Source of the DNA: Brassica napus
Taxonomy: Eukaryota > Streptophyta > Magnoliopsida > Brassicales > Brassicaceae
Reading direction: 5' to 3'
NCBI RefSeq assembly: GCF_020379485.1
Contig: NW_026015745.1
Location: 62,001 to 126,000 of the forward strand
DNA: 64,000 nucleotides
Positions 1 through 9,199 of this stretch are shown here, piece after piece. The notes below the pieces were generated by a model. That model made no database searches and had not been told where the DNA came from. It was given only the letters and a program-made list of their open reading frames with translations. The translations under genes and the position numbers were made by a program. The stretch's first letter is position 1; each line of letters opens with the position of its first letter.

Positions 1-354
1 CTGAAGCTTGAAGTCTGCCACTGGGCTGCATATTATGTAAGATTATTTGTATACCACTTTTGCCTCTTAGCTTGTGAATTTATTTCTCCTCAGCGTTATC
101 TCAACATCTTTGCTATCATTTGAGACTGAGCTATGGTCCGGTCCTTATTGCAGGAACATCGGATGAGACTAGGTCAGAAAGCCATATTTCACATAGAAGG
201 TATATAACTCTTCATATATGCTACATTTAAAGAAAAAAAAAATATCATCGTACATTTTTTTATGGGTGCTGTTGTTGTGTGTTACACCACTGCAGCATTT
301 GTGGCCAAATTCATGAGCATATACAAAAACTTCCTCATTTCAACATTTGGGTAG
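1..354 (+). CDS. RFC3: Replication factor C subunit 3 (RFC3/EMB2775-like), 3' end only
   Basis: This is the last part of a clamp-loader subunit gene cut by the window edge. RFC loads PCNA onto primed DNA in the nucleus. Three exons are visible: 1-36 (LKLEVCHWAAYY), 154-199 (EHRMRLGQKAIFHIE) and 296-354 (AFVAKFMSIYKNFLISTFG, then TAG). All junctions are GT-AG and the phases join without a break. The peptide fits the C-terminal helical domain of RFC3/RFC38. The neighbouring HIG1-domain gene follows in the same order as Arabidopsis At5g27740 and At5g27760, which supports the call. The identification rests on remembered family sequence. The upstream exons lie outside the window. Confidence 0.85.
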
Positions 355-940
355 AGAAGGATGGCTGTTTTGAAAAGAGGACAAGCTTGTACTACTGTTT
401 CTTTTTAATGCAATGGCCCGATGTTCTGAAACTATGGTTGTTCAGTGAGTTTTTGTAACTTTGATTTTTTTTTTTACCTCAACGTCTGAATTTTAACCGT
501 CTTGTTTTCAGTAACCATGGAAGCCGTTTGGTTCATCAATGTCAAAATGAGACTTCTAAAAGTAATGGTTTTTTATTGGGTCCCTTTTTTATTTATAAAC
601 AGTGACACATGATTATAACAGGTGTTGCTTTAAAAAAAAAAAGATTATAACAGGTGTAATACTAGGTGCTTCCGCCGTAGTTGAAAGAAGAATGGTTTTG
701 AATTGACTAAACCATTTTTTGACTCGTCTCAACAGTCGGTCAAAGCTTGACACTTGATTAATTATACAGCTTTCTCATTAACAAACAAAATAAAATTAAT
801 AACAAGAGTTGGTCTACTAATTTTCTTAATCTTGCAAAATTTTTATACGAAAATGTTCTACAATCTTTTATTTCGTTAGTAAATTTTTTGTTTGCAAATT
901 CGTACGATATTATTATAGTAGTATTAATTAAAAATAAAAA
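355..940. other. Intergenic region between RFC3 and HIG1 gene
   Basis: AT-rich DNA holding the RFC3 3' UTR. No coding sequence or RNA gene was recognised. Confidence 0.5.
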
Positions 941-1466
941 GACTAGAATAGCACTAAACCAAGTTTTTGTTCCCAAAGTAGCACTCAAGGTTCAAAATCA
1001 CAAAAATAGATTTCATTAAAGAGGTAAATATACACTTATACCCTTTGGGTTAATTAATCCAAACCTTAGGGTTTAGAGTTAGGAGGTGAGGTTTTGGAAT
1101 TAGGGTTTAAAATTTTATAAAAAATAAATACTAAAATAAAAAATAAAAATTTAAAAAACAGTTTCAAAAAGTATTTTTAAATTATAAAAAGAAAATTTGA
1201 AAAAAAAAATTAAAAAAAATAAAATTTAAAAAAATTATAAAAATTTCGAATCTGAAAACATGTAATTTGAAACTATAAAAAAATTATTTTTTTTTATTTT
1301 TATTTTTATTTTATTTATTTTTATTTATTTTTGTTTGTTTATTTAATTTTAAACCAAGGGTATTAGGGATATTTTACCCTTTAATGAATGTCATTTTTGT
1401 GACTTTCTCCTTCTAATGCTATTTTTGAGACATAAACTTCAAAATGTGCTATTATTGACAATTGCC
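941..1466. mobile_element. Non-autonomous TIR DNA transposon (MULE-like)
   Basis: The two ends are long, degenerate inverted repeats. The left begins with agaatagcactaaacc and continues to aaaatagatttcattaaag. The right, read on the minus strand, shows aatagcacattttgaag and then aatgacattcattaaag. Each arm is roughly 110-120 bp. The centre is almost pure A/T and has no coding capacity. The long imperfect arms suggest a Mutator-like derivative; the superfamily is an inference. Confidence 0.55.
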
Positions 1467-1686
1467 CTTAATTAAATAATCTATTAAACGAAAAATAAGT
1501 TTTATTTAATTACACAACTACGTATCCAGCGGGAATGTAGCGCAAGGTAGCAAAATTGGGTTTCTCTTTCTCAGAATTTTCCGCCTTGGTGTTTGCTTTA
1601 AAACCACCGCCGCACGCACATTGTTTCTCTTACAATCGTTTTTTTATTTTTCTTCCGAATAATTTTTTTTTTGGGTTGTTCATCAA

Positions 1687-2589
1687 ATGGCGGAATCAAA
1701 GACAAAGTTTGCAGAAATCAGGGAATGGATCGTCGACCACAAGCTCCGTACCGTTGGTAAATCATTCTCATTCTCCTTTTTTTTTTAATTCCGTCTGTTC
1801 ATAAAAAATGTTGCTCCTAGGTCGTTTTGGCGTTATTATAGATCCGAGGCTTATGTAGTATTCATCTGACCTGATTTTAATATCTGGATCTGTGTTTTTT
1901 CCCCCTAAAATTTAATTTTCCTATTTGCTTGACATTGTCGGTGCTCCGATGTGCTTCGGACATTATTGGTCTCTGCGGTTTCGTTTAAAAAAAAAACAAA
2001 TATTTGTGTGTGTATTCTTATAATATTTGGTTTGGTCTTCTTGATAGGTTGTTTATGGCTGAGTGGTATCTCTGGTTCGATCGCCTACAACTGGTCTAAA
2101 CCTGGCATGAAAACCAGTGTCCGTATCATCCACGCCAGGTACCATTTATTTCTTAACCCAACTTGTTTTGGTTTTCTGGTTAGATATAGAAATACTGATT
2201 CTAGCAACCTCCAACCGTCTCCATTGTGTTAACATATACACCATACTTGCCAGTATGCTTGTTTTGTACTTGAAATATCATATATATCGAAGAAACATTT
2301 AGGGTGTTGGATGTATCACAAATGTCGGTCTTGTTAGTCTTTTTTTTTTTTTTTTTTAATTCGTCGTGGATTGTTTCCTTTACCATGGATGTTGATGATG
2401 ATCATCCTTTGATTCTTCTTCACCATTACATCTCTCACACGTTTTTTATCTTTACTCAGGCTACACGCTCAGGCCCTGACGTTGGCCGCTCTAGCTGGAG
2501 CAGCCGCGGTGGAGTACTATGATCACAAAACTGGAGCCACCGATCGCTACCCCAAATTTCTCAAGCCTGATAACTTGAATAAAGACTAA
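1687..2589 (+). CDS. HIG1-domain (hypoxia-responsive) mitochondrial protein
   Basis: A 96-residue protein from three exons: 1687-1756, 2048-2138 and 2460-2589. Splice sites are GT-AG and the total of 291 nt is in frame. The protein starts MAESKTKFAEIREWIVDH and has two hydrophobic helices around CLWLSGISGSIAYNW and AQALTLAALAGAAAVEYY, the HIG_1_N arrangement of respiratory supercomplex factors in the mitochondrial inner membrane. It closely resembles Arabidopsis At5g27760/At3g05550. The chosen ATG is the first in frame and opens directly into the conserved MAESK segment. The upstream 220 bp hold the 5' UTR. Molecular function in plants is inferred from the family. Confidence 0.93.
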
Positions 2590-3173
2590 AACAATCTTTG
2601 GCTAATAATGCCTATTGTAGGCATATTATAGCTAGTGAGATTTTTTTTTTTTAATGTTTATTGAATCCTTCTTTACTACTTTGAAATGGATTGACTATGG
2701 TTATATAGCCTCTACGCCCTGAAGATTGTTTGCAAAATACGGGATGCTAATCTGTAAGAGATACACCTTCAGAAAAAAAAATAATGTATACATATATTTC
2801 GATAATGAGGCTGGTCCTTATCCCTAATTCATATTGTTGATTAGCTCTGAGATACGCATTTGTCAGTAACGCACTTATTTTTACATGAACTCCAATGTTC
2901 TTGAATGTGTAAAAAAAGCACAAATCAGATTCATTATATTTTCAATAGTTAAAGAACTTACGATGATTGATTAATAAATTAAAAGCTATCATACTAGGTT
3001 CAATCTCTCCTCGTCTTAAGAATTTGTTTTCTTTACACATTCCCCAACTATGCATGTAGGCTTTTACCAACGAGCAACTACGAAACACTTAACTTGGGCT
3101 TTTCGTGTACGGCCCATGTCTAAAAACCCAACAATTTTGCCGTTTAAAGCCTGTGAATGAGAGATGGGTGAAA
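2590..3173. other. Intergenic region before U1 snRNA gene
   Basis: Holds the HIG1 gene 3' UTR and AT-rich spacer. Nothing else was recognised. Confidence 0.5.
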
Positions 3174-3226
3174 GTCCCACATCGCTTACATTTAACAGAA
3201 AGGACTCGCTTACCGTAGTATAAAAG
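3174..3226 (+). promoter_or_regulatory. Plant snRNA promoter: USE plus TATA box
   Basis: The upstream sequence element GTCCCACATCG lies at 3174-3184 and matches the plant consensus RTCCCACATCG. A TATA box, TATAAAAG, lies at 3219-3226. The gap of 34 bp is the four-helical-turn spacing known for plant snRNA genes read by RNA polymerase II; the polymerase III type has about 24 bp. Confidence 0.92.
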
Positions 3227-3249
3227 AAGAAGGGGAGCGAACAAGCAAA

Positions 3250-3411
3250 TCACTTACCTGGACGGGGTCGACTCGTGATCAAGAAGACGAGTGGCCTAGG
3301 CTAGTGACCTCCATTGCACTGAGGAGGGGCGCTTAGCCTAAGGTCTCCCCAAGTGGGAGAGCCTGCGTCATTATTTGTGGCAGAGGGAGCCTGCGTTCGC
3401 GCGGCTCCTAC
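3250..3411 (+). ncRNA. U1: U1 spliceosomal snRNA
   Basis: About 162 nt, the usual plant U1 length. It contains the 5' splice-site pairing segment ACTTACCTG, the downstream GGACGGGGTC, a stem I with ACTCG paired to CGAGT around GATCAAGAAG, and an Sm-like site ATTATTTGTGG near 3369-3380. A GC-rich 3' terminal stem has GGGAGCC paired with GGCTCC. Stem I differs from remembered Arabidopsis U1 in both strands in a compensating way, which suggests functional constraint. Positions 1-2 read TC instead of the canonical AT, affecting only bases that face +7/+8 of the 5' splice site. A promoter and a 3' box are both present, so the gene is probably active. Confidence 0.92.
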
Positions 3412-3426
3412 CATTCAAAAGTTTAA
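3412..3426 (+). terminator. snRNA 3' box
   Basis: CA at 3412-3413, six bases, then AGTTTAA at 3420-3426. This fits the plant snRNA 3'-end signal CA(N)3-10AGTNNAA and starts directly after the terminal stem. Confidence 0.88.
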
Positions 3427-3563
3427 TATTTTTTCTATAGTTTCATAATTATACCATCCAAACTTAAAATGAAGTTCCGTCTAAAATTATATATTCCAGA
3501 CATATATAAAAGTTTATTGTTACGGGTTTATGTATGTTGACGAACGTACAACATCCCACATTG

Positions 3564-3935
3564 ATAAGACCAAACCGATTCATCTGGGCTTTCGGCCCAT
3601 TAGAGAATACGTGGGCCATTTCGAACAAATTGAATCAATCTCAAAACTCTAAAAAAAATTTAAGACGCAATTTATTTTCTCTTTCGTTTCGTATAACAGG
3701 TAAAGCTCTTATCGTCCCTCTTTGAACTTTTGAATAAATCTTTCCACTGAATGTTCTGTATAATTGTTAGAAACTCCCGAGAGATTGGAAATGATGAAGA
3801 AAAGAATTAACGATTATATATAATATTTTGCTGCAAAAAAAAATCTAATTGAGGAGCTTAGATTATAATAATTTGTCGTATAATTATTGCGAACGTTACG
3901 AGTGCTCATACGTTTTTTGGACTGTAGTGGTGAAA
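3564..3935 (+). promoter_or_regulatory. RPL22 promoter and 5' leader
   Basis: GGGCTTTCGGCCCA and GTGGGCCAT between 3586 and 3620 resemble the site II (TGGGCY) elements common in plant ribosomal-protein promoters. A likely 5' UTR intron runs from the donor at 3700 (aacag|gtaaag) to an acceptor near 3926 (ctgtag), just before the ATG. Confidence 0.5.
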
Positions 3936-4351
3936 ATGAGTCGTGGAAGTGCAGCAGCTCCAAAGGGGAAGAGGAAGGGAGGAGTTGCCTTCACCATAGA
4001 TTGTTCGAAGCCTGTTGATGACAAGATCATGGAGATTGCTTCGCTAGAGAAGTTTCTTCAGGAGAGGATTAAGGTTGGTGGTAAAGCAGGTGCTCTTGAT
4101 GACTCTGTCTCCATCACTCGCGACAAGAGCAAGATCACCGTCACCTCTGATGGCCAATTCTCCAAGAGATATAAGATAATGTTAGTTTAAGTCTTGCTGG
4201 TAAGATCTTGGTAGAATTTGAATGTTAGAATCTTGAATTTGTCTTGAGCTCACTGTTTGTTTAATGTATGTTTGGATACCTCAAGGACCGTAACCTCTAT
4301 GAGTTGAGGTACTTCAATATTGCTGAGAACGAAGCTGAGGAAGAAGGCTAA
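3936..4351 (+). pseudogene. RPL22: Cytosolic ribosomal protein eL22 gene with internal deletion
   Basis: The open part, 3936-4190, encodes 84 residues. It starts [16 protein letters not shown] and holds the typical [20 protein letters not shown] and [20 protein letters not shown] of 60S protein L22. It then runs into RYKIMLV and a stop. A second piece at 4276-4351 encodes YLK, then DRNLYELRYFNIAENEAEEEG and a stop. Compared with the family, about 23 codons between YLK and DRN are missing, the segment carrying the basic helix. The expected donor after AAGAG reads AT instead of GT, and the acceptor before ATACC reads GG instead of AG, so normal splicing also looks lost. The position matches Arabidopsis RPL22C (At5g27770). 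A truncated transcript is possible, but a working L22 is unlikely. Confidence 0.85.
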
Positions 4352-4506
4352 GACCAATATTTTTCTCTTAGTTTTGGTTTGGTTTTATCTCTGTTTTTGT
4401 TAGATATTATCTATTTTGACTGAAGTGATACACTTTCTTTTTGTTATTGCACACTTGGAGATTTCGTGAGGAATGTTATTCTCAGTTCTCGGACAGTATT
4501 GGTTTA

Positions 4507-4724
4507 GACCATCTCCAATGGCTTATTCTATTTTTTACGTAACTCTATAATAGAGTTTGAATTTGCTCTAATGGTATATGAACAAAAAAAAACAAATTAC
4601 TATATATTTGGAGTAAACCTATTTTTCATTTTACTATAGAGTAAGAAATATAGTACCATTGGAGCATTTCTTCTTCTAAACTCTATTTTAAAGTGAAAAA
4701 TAGAATGGAGTTGGAGATGCTCAT
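4507..4724. mobile_element. MITE with GACCATCTCCAATG-type ends
   Basis: The left end gaccatctccaatgg is inverted at the right end as ttggagatgctc. The interior is a larger imperfect palindrome containing repeated ctctatttt and aaaatagag. No coding capacity. Related elements lie at 5550, 8597 and 54337. Confidence 0.65.
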
Positions 4725-4965
4725 AAAGTTCTGTGTGCTTATTATTTTGATTATTGTTCAGTCCCTTAGAACATACAAGACTTCATGATGTGCCTTATAG
4801 TTAATGTCGGCTTTGACTAAATTGTAGGACTTGAGAGAGTCAGAACCAAAACAAATACTGTGGTTGATCTCATAATAGTTAGAATGTGATTGGTAATGAT
4901 GCAGAGTGTACAAACTATATATTACTAATCAAAATACAACTTCAGCTCCATCTATTGTCGTATCT
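4725..4965. other. Intergenic DNA between MITE and hairpin
   Basis: No gene recognised. It leads into the perfect hairpin at 4966. Confidence 0.4.
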
Positions 4966-5039
4966 CTATTATTGTGTTCGACTCACAATTGTTAATCTTC
5001 CAATGCATGTTAACAATTGTGAGTCGAACACAATAATAG
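4966..5039. repeat. Perfect 30-bp inverted repeat (hairpin), 14-nt loop
   Basis: The arms 4966-4995 and 5010-5039 are exact reverse complements, with loop 4996-5009. The arm sequence is not low complexity and includes GTTCGACTCACAATTG. No gene or recognised transposon explains it. The surrounding stretch has no credible protein. Confidence 0.9.
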
Positions 5040-5549
5040 TAACAAATACTATTTTGATACACAGCATTTCACCAGCATTGTTGGTTAAAGATTATTGTAT
5101 CGTTTCAAATCACGGATGCAAGATTGTTTTTGGTATGGGGGCATATAACCATCTTCTTGCAACTAATATTTGGTTCAGGTGTACTAGATAAATTTAACAC
5201 TAACTACTGTGGAAAAACGTACTGCAACTATTAACCAAGCTATAATTAGTCAATTAGATCATCGTCCATTATCTGACCATTGGAGTTAATCTACTTCGAA
5301 TGTCTGGTTTCTTTTAAAAGACAAAGATAATATTTTATGTATGAAACAGGCTGTTTATATATTGGATAGAGATGTGTGATCTTTAACAAAGAAAGAACAC
5401 TACACGATGAACAGTAGGTAAAATTTTGTTCAACTATTTGCGTGAAGCTTATCTTATTTACCATGACTAAGTTAAATAATTGTATCGAAATAATTATTAA
5501 TATGATAAACAATCATTTTGCAAATTAGTAACTGCTGATGGTACCCTAA

Positions 5550-5810
5550 GACCATCTCCAATATAGTTCATTCTATTTTTTCACTCTATTCCAAGTACTT
5601 GTGTAATTTTGACACTATTTTATTGTAAGTCTCTCCAATACAACACTAAAAGTTACACATTTTAGTGTTGGATTATAGATGTTTAGTGTGAAAATCGTAA
5701 TAAAATAGTGTTTTGGAGTTGAGTTGAAGATTAAATTTATTTTAATGTTGAGATCAAAGTAAAATAGTGTGACTTTGATACTATTATAGTATTATGGATT
5801 GAAGATGTTC
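5550..5810. mobile_element. MITE with GACCATCTCCAAT-type ends
   Basis: Begins gaccatctccaata and ends attgaagatgttc, a degenerate inverted match. Internally it has inverted blocks around acacta and tagtgt. Same broad family as the element at 4507, more diverged. Confidence 0.55.
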
Positions 5811-7900
5811 AGATAACAACATTAACGACGTTATGACGTGTGTGATGTGTGAGATATATATAAATGTAATTATGTAAATATTGAAATGAGAGAGTCTGTG
5901 TGTATGTGTGTTACTTAAAAGCAAAGACGTCAGAGGGGAAAACCCAAACCCATAAAACATGGGGGAACGATTCACTTCAGTTAATTTCGTCAGAAGTAAG
6001 TGACAGTGAACTACAGAATCCATCACCTTTTTTTCTTTTTCTTTTAGTTGAAATCTTTTAGTTATAGAAATATCTTTTCTATTTCTTTTTTTTCACATGA
6101 TATGAAGATCTATCATCTGAGATTCGGTACTTATGCTTTAAAACATGTTACAATGATTGAATTGACCAATGTAGATATGCTACTATTATTATTTAACTGA
6201 GTTTTAGTTTAATTTTTCCCACCTCGAGTAATGGGAATTATGGTGGGAACTTTTATGAAAAGGACTATATAGATTATTGCATGCATCCCACTACTAAATA
6301 TAGGCTACAGATGTATTAATGTCTTAAGATACATAGATCATGAAGGTCTGCTTAATTGCTTTATTATAGTTTTGTTAATCATGGACGACTGAGAACAACA
6401 AATTATTAAAAAGAGAAAATTACTGCATCGTGGTGGATTTTGTTTTGGGTCCGAGGGTAAAAAAAAAAGGGAAAAGGGAAAGGAACTCGCGAGGAACACG
6501 CAACCCATTCCTCTCTGTGTTACTGTCTCCATCACTTTCATCACCATCCTTCTTCTTCTCTCTTTTTCTTTTATAAAAAAAAATATAATATTTATTTCAT
6601 TTCTTTCCCATTTCAAATCAGCTTATGCTTTCGTCGAAAAAAAAATATCAAATAATGTGATTTCTTATTAGAAAAAGTCAGCCACGCATGAATTATAATG
6701 ATCATCCCTACTGATTATTACTTTATTTGAAAAAAACTTTATAGTAAAGTAGTTGATATTTTATAGTGTGCAAACACTCCGCATGAACTACTTTCTCGCT
6801 TGCTTTGATCGAATGTGTTATTACTAATGAGATTGCATAAACTACCTTGTCAATTTTCGAAATTAGTCGGACGGTTTCACGGAAATTCTCGTATATTAGG
6901 GGCAAATGTCGATAATATTTGCACACTTTTTTATGAATGAATGTTAAATTTATGTTTTTACATTTTTTGAATGAATGTTAAATATTTGTACATATTTAAC
7001 CAGTTGGTTATAGTATATGCATAATGTAGTCACTGGTGATGCTACGCTTAATCGTGCTCTACCTTTCTTATTACTGCGTTTTTGGACGAAGTTTGATTAT
7101 ACCAAACTGTGTTAATATAAACCATCACTAATTAGTCAGTGTTGGCAAGTATCCATGAACAGTTTAAGATCGGAAGCGCTCTTAAGATTTTGAACTCCGA
7201 GTTGAGAAGTAATACGTAATAATTTGGTTGATAACTATACATGTGGTAGCAACGCACGTCACTATGAAGTAAAGATTGGGATAAAAATAGAGAGACTTGA
7301 ACTTGGATCTGGCGGCAGGAGGTAGACATAAACTGACTCCAAACTCGTCACCTATCTTTACTGCCTGTCTCTGTTACATACATTGCGTAATACATGTTTT
7401 ATTTAGTTATTTATTTATTAACATGGTCTCATAATAATACTACCGATTATCTGATCCTCTTATCATGGTTAAAGGCCAATCCTGTTTGAGTGTTTGTGCA
7501 TAACTACATTGTTTTTGTTTTCTTTATATATATTTTTCATAATTCTCTTTAGTTACTGTTTTGTAATACACTACTACGTAGTTATCGACTGCGAGTCTCG
7601 TTTTATCGAAAATATGATCAACATATATACCGATCGATCTACTATGTAGACATGCGTGTTGTTTATATATCACTCTCAATGTAAATTTGACAAAGAAAAT
7701 AATAAATACTGTATCATTTAAAGTAACGAAAGACTTTGTGATATGATAGCTATCTATTTTACTTCTTATCCACATTTAAAGAAATCCCACTTCAAGACTC
7801 AATCACTTTAATACCACTCCCAATTTTTTTAAGTTAATACTTTTTGAATTTTAGGATATATCTTACTCCATTTTAAAGTTTTGCCTCATTTTATCAAACA
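5811..7900. other. Intergenic region upstream of MIR164C
   Basis: AT-rich spacer without a recognisable protein or RNA gene. A pyrimidine-rich stretch with TCTTCTTCTCT lies at 6540-6570. The distal MIR164C promoter presumably lies in the right part, but I cannot define elements there. Confidence 0.4.
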
Positions 7901-7911
7901 CTTGAAGCCCA

Positions 7912-7919
7912 CTATATAT
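7912..7919 (+). promoter_or_regulatory. Probable TATA box of MIR164C primary transcript
   Basis: CTATATATG lies about 160 bp upstream of the mature miRNA, followed by a leader rich in CTCTTCTTC and CTCTCTC. The assignment is by position and composition only. Confidence 0.5.
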
Positions 7920-8057
7920 GTACGTAAACGAGCAAGCAGAAGTTCCTGCCTCCCACGCTCTAATCTTAACTCTCTTCTTCTACACAAACAGAATCTCTCT
8001 CTTTTCCTATACTGGCCATTGAAGCTATATGGAGTTGATGTATAAGAGATGAAATGG

Positions 8058-8172
8058 GTGACTTACACTTGCTGGAGAAGCAGGGCACGTGCGAACAAAT
8101 GAGATCGATCAGTATATATGTTGATCATATTTTCGCACGTGTTCTACTACTCCAACACGTGTGCCTCCCCCT
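8058..8172 (+). ncRNA. MIR164C: MIR164C precursor hairpin
   Basis: The 21-nt segment 8073-8093 starts TGGAGAAGCAGGGCACG and ends TGCG, the miR164c form; miR164a/b end in TGCA. The opposite arm at 8136-8156 begins CACGTGTTCTACTACTCC, the miR164c* sequence, and pairs with the mature arm with about four mismatches. The loop is about 40 nt. miR164 directs cleavage of NAC transcription-factor mRNAs (CUC1, CUC2, NAC1, ORE1), and MIR164C (EARLY EXTRA PETALS1) limits petal number in Arabidopsis. The place between RPL22 and the L18p gene matches At5g27807. Confidence 0.95.
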
Positions 8173-8596
8173 CTCCCGGCTAAGTAATCATCCACGGTGA
8201 GAAGAGAATTTACATGATTGATCTATGTTCATATTTTTTGGACTAATTTAAGCTTACATTTTCGATATTTTAATGTATATATTGTGGATAAATAAGAAGG
8301 ATTAATCCAAGTAAATAAACATTGATAGCTACTCCAGCTTATTGTCACTTATTGTTGGCAATGGTACGAATTATGCACACGAATGGGTATTAACACATGA
8401 GATATTGTAATGCATCAATACGTATATACAATACTTACGTCTATATCAAGTCACTGATATAGCTTTTTATATAGTTAACTGAAAAATAAACTTGGTATAA
8501 AAGCTTAAGATATATTATTGAACTTAGTGAAATTTTATTAAAAACTGCGATAACAAATGAAGAAATTGCACTCTACAACCAAAAAACCCAAATTAA
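8173..8596. other. Intergenic region downstream of MIR164C
   Basis: The 3' part of the primary miRNA transcript probably ends here. No other feature was recognised. Confidence 0.4.
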
Positions 8597-8812
8597 GACC
8601 ATCGGACTCCAATGTATTTTTCTATTTTTACCTCTAAAATAGAGGAACTCTATAGTAGAAGTGGGTTTTACTCCAATATATTTCTCTAAAATAAAGATCT
8701 CTACATATAGAGCAAAATATAGAGGAATGCTATTTTTTCCTCTATAAATAGAGAAAAAATAGCAATCTCTATTTAGAGGCAAAAATAGAGATGGGTTGGA
8801 GTGGTTTTGTCT
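8597..8812. mobile_element. MITE rich in CTCTATTTT/AAAATAGAG palindromes
   Basis: Starts gaccatcggactccaatg and ends near gagatgggttggagtgg. The interior repeats ctctatttt and its complement many times, so it folds back on itself. It resembles the elements at 4507 and 54337. Confidence 0.55.
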
Positions 8813-9199
8813 CTAAATGCTATTATAAAGATAAAAATAGTTGTGGGTTATAACCAAACCCCATTCTCTCTTCCTTTCTATTCCTATCTCTCTCTACAAA
8901 TTTAATTTTGATTTTTTTTTGTTATTTCACTAATTCTCCTAGAAATAAGTATATCTTTTTCAGTTACTCATCATGGAACTATTTTACTTTATAGAAGAAT
9001 CGGAATATTCAAGTTTGAAGACTGCTGGCCTGTTAACTCTGACAGACAAAATCTGATTTCTTATTTATATGTATAAACGGACTATGTATTCAGTAACCTT
9101 GTTTTATTTTTATTTTCTTTGGAAAGAGAGAATGAAGAGTGTAGTAATATACTACTAGTATAGAAAGACAACCAGTTGCTTACGTCATTGATAATAAAA
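8813..9199. other. Intergenic region
   Basis: Pyrimidine-rich then AT-rich spacer between two transposon-like blocks. Nothing recognised. Confidence 0.4.

Noticed and set aside
1..130. Alternative reading of the first exons ending at the TGA near 130
   Set aside because: Splicing 36 to 154 to 296 instead gives the known RFC3 C-terminus with consistent phases, so the shorter reading was dropped.
4886..5191. Frame of 101 codons upstream of the RPL22-MIR164C spacer
   Set aside because: It is produced by a perfect hairpin within it and encodes no recognisable domain.
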